Below, in pieces: positions 50,238 to 53,674 of a stretch of DNA of 53,674 nucleotides. The stretch spans positions 1 through 53,674 of the forward strand of contig CAIPYM010000009.1 in NCBI GenBank assembly GCA_903869345.1, read 5' to 3'. The stretch is from an uncultured Pseudomonadota bacterium (GTDB taxonomy: Bacteria; Pseudomonadota; Alphaproteobacteria; UBA9219). The first letter of the stretch is position 1; the number at the start of each line of letters is the position of its first letter. The position numbers were made by a program, and so were the translations under genes. The notes under the pieces are model-generated. The model made no database searches, was not told the origin of the DNA, and worked only from the letters and a program-made list of their open reading frames with translations.

Positions 50238-51029
50238 ATGCTCATCACTCTTCCCTCTCCTCGTACGGCTGTCCTTGCCGTGGGCCTCGTCTTGGCGGCG
50301 TGCAGCACGGCACCCAGCGGCGAATCGCCGACATCGGTCACCCCTTCCACAACCATTCAAGGGGCTGAGGATCCCCTGGAGCCCGTCAACCGCGTTGTGT
50401 TTGACGCCAACGATTTTATGGATCGGCTGTTGCTGAAGCCCATCGCCGAACTGTACCGCGTGACGGTTCCCCCTGGCTTGCGTGATCGTCTGGTGGCGAT
50501 TCTGTCCAACATGGGCGAGCCCGTTATTTTCGCCAACAACCTGCTGCAAGGTAGAGCCAACGAAGCCAGCACAACGTTTGCTCGGTTTATCATCAACACA
50601 ACGGTGGGCCTTGGCGGTCTGTACGACGTCGCCAGCGAATGGCAACTCCCCGAGCAGCAGGGTGACTTTGGCCAGACGCTCCATGTGTGGGGTGTGGGTT
50701 CGGGCCCCTACCTCGTCCTTCCACTTTTTGGGCCTTCGACGGCGCGGGACGCGGTGGGCTTAGCGGCCGATTCGTTGACCTTGCCCTGGCCTTACGTTGC
50801 GGACGCTGCCGGGGGCGCGTACGCCCGCGACACGTTCTCGCTGGGGTCGATGGGAGCGACGGCGGTTGTCCAGCGCGAAGCGGCGATCGATCCTCTCGAA
50901 TCCCTTCAGGCGGGATCGTTGGACATGTATGCCCAAATGCGGAGCATGTACCTCCAGTACCGCAACAAGACCTTGGGGATTGCCCCCCCCTCGCCCGCGT
51001 TTGAGGACGAACAAGTGTCCACGCGCTAA
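50238..51029 (+). CDS. mlaA: MlaA (VacJ) family lipoprotein
   Basis: Lipobox LAAC; EDPLEPVNRVVFDANDFMDRLLLKPIAELYRVTVPPGLRDRL, VWGVGSGPYLVLPLFGPSTARDAVG. Confidence 0.93.
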   Translation: MLITLPSPRTAVLAVGLVLAACSTAPSGESPTSVTPSTTIQGAEDPLEPVNRVVFDANDFMDRLLLKPIAELYRVTVPPGLRDRLVAILSNMGEPVIFANNLLQGRANEASTTFARFIINTTVGLGGLYDVASEWQLPEQQGDFGQTLHVWGVGSGPYLVLPLFGPSTARDAVGLAADSLTLPWPYVADAAGGAYARDTFSLGSMGATAVVQREAAIDPLESLQAGSLDMYAQMRSMYLQYRNKTLGIAPPSPAFEDEQVSTR

Positions 51030-51052
51030 CATCACGTGGACGGTGTTGAGGA

Positions 51053-51086
51053 AGGGGGGGCGACCCAGGGTCGCTCCCCTTTTCGT
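51053..51086 (+). terminator. Rho-independent terminator after mlaA
   Basis: GGGGGGGCGACCC-AG-GGTCGCTCCCC then TTTTCGTT. Confidence 0.75.
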
Positions 51087-51140
51087 TGAGGGGAGAAAAA
51101 TTCCTTTTCTTTCGCCCTTTCTCACTTTATACAACGCGTT

Positions 51141-51623
51141 ATGACGATCCGTCCTGTTCCTCTCTTTCTGGCGGCCGACCACGGCGGCTTTCGCCTGAAG
51201 GCCTTGTTCCTCGCCTGGCTTTCCGAAAAGGGCGGCGACGTCCGTGACCTTGGAACGTTTTCGGACGAGCGATGCGACAGCCTCGATTACGCCATCAAAA
51301 TGGCCGAAGCTATCGCCGCCAACCCTTCCGCGCTGGGCGTTGTGATCTGCAAATCCGGGAATGGCATCACCATGGCCGCCAACCGCTACCAAGCCGTCCG
51401 CGCAGCCCTGTGCCTGAACTCGACCATGGCTCGTATGGCCCGCGCCCATAACGACGCCAACGTCTTGGGCCTGGGGGCCGAAATGACCGGGGAGCTCGTC
51501 GCGCTGGACTGCCTGGAAGCGTTCTTGACAACGCCTTTCCTCGAAGGCCGCTACGCCGAACGCCGTGACCGTCTGACGGCTTTGGGCGGTCTGAAGCCGC
51601 CTCCCTCATCCCCCTTGGATTAA
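51141..51623 (+). CDS. rpiB: Ribose-5-phosphate isomerase B
   Basis: LFLAADHGGFRLKALFLAWL, GVVICKSGNGITMAANRYQAVRAALC. Confidence 0.93.
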   Translation: MTIRPVPLFLAADHGGFRLKALFLAWLSEKGGDVRDLGTFSDERCDSLDYAIKMAEAIAANPSALGVVICKSGNGITMAANRYQAVRAALCLNSTMARMARAHNDANVLGLGAEMTGELVALDCLEAFLTTPFLEGRYAERRDRLTALGGLKPPPSSPLD

Positions 51624-51629
51624 CTGTGG

Positions 51630-52607
51630 ATGTTCCTGCCCCTGTTCCTGCCCCTGACGTTGATCGCGTTCCTCACCCTGATCGCCCTGTTTCCACACGC
51701 CTACAAAAAACATCGTCGCGGTTTGTTTCTGGCGTTGGGCCTGGGGGCACTCACGCTCGTGACAGGCTCGTGGGGCATCTTGCAGTCACGTTCATCAACG
51801 GCTGTTATTAGCTTTCTGTTTCTGCCTGGCTACGCCGTCTTTGCGACTGTTATGGGGGTGCTTTTTGCTCAACTCAAACCGTCTTCCAACCTCGTTTGGC
51901 GTATCGTCGGTTGGATCTGTCTTGCCACAGCCCTAAGCGTTCCTGTTTTTCTGGTCCATCAGGGGTTCGGGACCCTGGCCTTTAATCAGGAACGGGACGC
52001 GAAAAACGCCGCGATTCGAGAAGAAATGGAACGCAACAGGCAGGTGATCCAAGAGGCCCTCGATCAGAATCCCGGCCGAGAGAACGACATTGTTGAAAAA
52101 TTGATTGTTGACCATGCCACGGATCGCAATTTTCTTCTGCCTTTGTTGGGAACCCCTTTTGTCTCACCTGAAACGCTGGATCGTCTGGCCGACGTGCCCG
52201 AGCTGACCCTTGCGAGCATACGGAATCCACACTGCCGATCTGAAACCCTGGAGCGTGTCTATCGAGCTCACCTCCTACCACTCTACTCTTTTTTGGATAC
52301 TCTGGCCGCTCACGAAAACACGCCGCCCGAAATCCTCTCCGAACTGTATCACCAACGTCCGGCTATCATCAGCGGACTTGATCGTTGGCTTGCCAAAAAC
52401 CCTTCTGTGCCTAAGGAAATCCTGCAAGAGATCGCCGCGACAACCACGGAGAGTTTTGTCGTTCAGCAGCTTCTTCAGAATCCTAAGTTTAACTGTACGT
52501 TGCTGGAGCCCCTTGAAGCCGCCTTGGGTCGATCGGAAAACCCCCGCGACGATTATAGTCTGAGGCGCATCAGAGAACTGCACGCCGGACCGTGCGCGGG
52601 GCCTTAA
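51630..52607 (+). CDS. Uncharacterised membrane protein with C-terminal LRV-like helical repeats
   Basis: Several N-terminal TM segments; repeated xxPxxxxPEhLxxL units in the C-terminal half; GTG start (gtggatgttcctg). Confidence 0.6.
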   Translation: MFLPLFLPLTLIAFLTLIALFPHAYKKHRRGLFLALGLGALTLVTGSWGILQSRSSTAVISFLFLPGYAVFATVMGVLFAQLKPSSNLVWRIVGWICLATALSVPVFLVHQGFGTLAFNQERDAKNAAIREEMERNRQVIQEALDQNPGRENDIVEKLIVDHATDRNFLLPLLGTPFVSPETLDRLADVPELTLASIRNPHCRSETLERVYRAHLLPLYSFLDTLAAHENTPPEILSELYHQRPAIISGLDRWLAKNPSVPKEILQEIAATTTESFVVQQLLQNPKFNCTLLEPLEAALGRSENPRDDYSLRRIRELHAGPCAGP

Positions 52608-52655
52608 CCCTTGGGATTTAGGGGGCTGCGCGGGCGTTGCTTGGCGGGTTTGGCT

Positions 52656-53674
52656 CTAGAGGTCCAGGGCTGCAGCGATTCGGAGCAATTGGTTGTATTT
52701 GGCGATGCGGTCATTACGCCGCGGCCCCCCGATTTTAATGAACTCGGCCCTTGTGGCGACGACCAGGTCCGCCAGGAACGTGTCTTCCGTTTCGAGCGAC
52801 CGATGCGAACCGCAGAGAAACATGTTGTGTCCCCGCGCCATGCGGACCGCCTCAAGGGTTCCCGTCAAGGTACCGTTTTGATTGGGCTTGATCAGAATCC
52901 CGTCGGCTAAGGTCGGATCGATGTTGCCTGGGCTGGTCGCAAACAGATCATCGCCGATGAGCTGTGTGTGTCCACTCAGGCGAGCTTTCAAAACCTTCCA
53001 TTGTTCGGGATCTTGCGCGTCGAACGGATCTTCGAGCAAGCGGATGTCATAGGTCTGGGCGAGCCCCTCAAGATAGTCCACGAAAGCCGGACCATCGTAC
53101 GCCTTTCCTCCGCACTGATAGTGGCCACCCTCTCTGCGCAAGTGTTCGGCGGCGACGTCAATGGCAATGTCGTATTGGCCCTGAAGACAAAGTTCTTCTC
53201 CAGTTTTCCGAATCATGGTGAGCAATTGTTCAGGAGGTGCGCCTTGGAGGATCAGCCCGCTTGAATCCGAGAGTCCACGGTATCCCGAGTCGCCCACCGC
53301 TTTTTGTTGAATGGCGTTGTAAAATGCGATCCCAACACCGAGACGTTCTCTCATGGTCGCACCTTGCGGAACCACCATGATTTGCTGAAAGGGTTGCTGT
53401 CCCGACAGATCATGCAAACCGCCGCTGAAGATGTTGATCCAGGGGCGGGGCATTGTCGGCTGAAGCCCGGTGAGCGTCAGAAGGTGCTCAACCAACGACG
53501 TTTTGTTGGACTCTGCACACGCTCTCAGGTAAGCTAACTGTTTGGTCCCAATAAGTAGTGGTATAAGATGGGTCCCACTTGAACGGGAGAGACTATGGGA
53601 CAGGTACTGCACAAACGCGCCACGACGACGCAGCGTATCCGAGCTGAAATACAGCAATCTCAAGAAAAAGTCAC
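52656..53674 (-). CDS. Enolase-like protein, divergent, truncated by window edge (N-terminus missing)
   Basis: INIFSGGLHDLSGQQPFQQIMVVPQGA, RLLEDPFDAQDPEQW, TQLIGDDLFATSP, ILIKPNQNGTLTGTLEAV, CGSHRSLETEDTFLADLVV, FIKIGGPRRNDRIAKYNQLLRIA; frame open to 53674. Confidence 0.82.
   Translation of the reverse strand, partial: DFFLRLLYFSSDTLRRRGAFVQYLSHSLSRSSGTHLIPLLIGTKQLAYLRACAESNKTSLVEHLLTLTGLQPTMPRPWINIFSGGLHDLSGQQPFQQIMVVPQGATMRERLGVGIAFYNAIQQKAVGDSGYRGLSDSSGLILQGAPPEQLLTMIRKTGEELCLQGQYDIAIDVAAEHLRREGGHYQCGGKAYDGPAFVDYLEGLAQTYDIRLLEDPFDAQDPEQWKVLKARLSGHTQLIGDDLFATSPGNIDPTLADGILIKPNQNGTLTGTLEAVRMARGHNMFLCGSHRSLETEDTFLADLVVATRAEFIKIGGPRRNDRIAKYNQLLRIAAALDL

Noticed and set aside
1-53674. CRISPR array
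   Set aside because: No regularly spaced series of 3 or more identical 24-40 bp repeats was seen; repeats present are REP-type palindromes and direct-repeat pairs

Overview
The window reads as a GC-rich alphaproteobacterial chromosomal segment, judged from the FlbT/FlaF pair, ATP12 chaperone, DUF1192 protein and NrtR-like NAD regulator. Most of it is housekeeping: pmbA, nadK, dnaA, peroxiredoxin, anmK, recR, thrB, rnhA, aroK-aroB, rodA, lysC, a single-chain glyRS, pdxT, an L,D-transpeptidase, phaA-phaB, rpsD, ahcY, rarA, asmA, atp12, nadE, pit, mlaA and rpiB. Flagellar genes form two groups: flagellin-flbT-flaF and flgI-flgJ-flgN-like-fliK-flgD. One tRNA-Lys(TTT) is present. Accessory or unusual content: (i) a type ISP/IIG-like restriction-modification polypeptide beside a GIY-YIG protein downstream of dnaA; (ii) two ~0.8 kb single-gene segments, each bounded by direct repeats that carry REP-type palindromes, one of which duplicates the 3' end of rpsD; (iii) an XRE-HTH protein with a TrmB-like C-terminus next to an orphan gene; (iv) a truncated enolase-like ORF at the right edge with substitutions at two catalytic glutamate positions; (v) sigma-54-type promoters with possible FlbD-like enhancer repeats at flagellar genes. 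All calls are from reading translations and sequence by eye; no database search was run.
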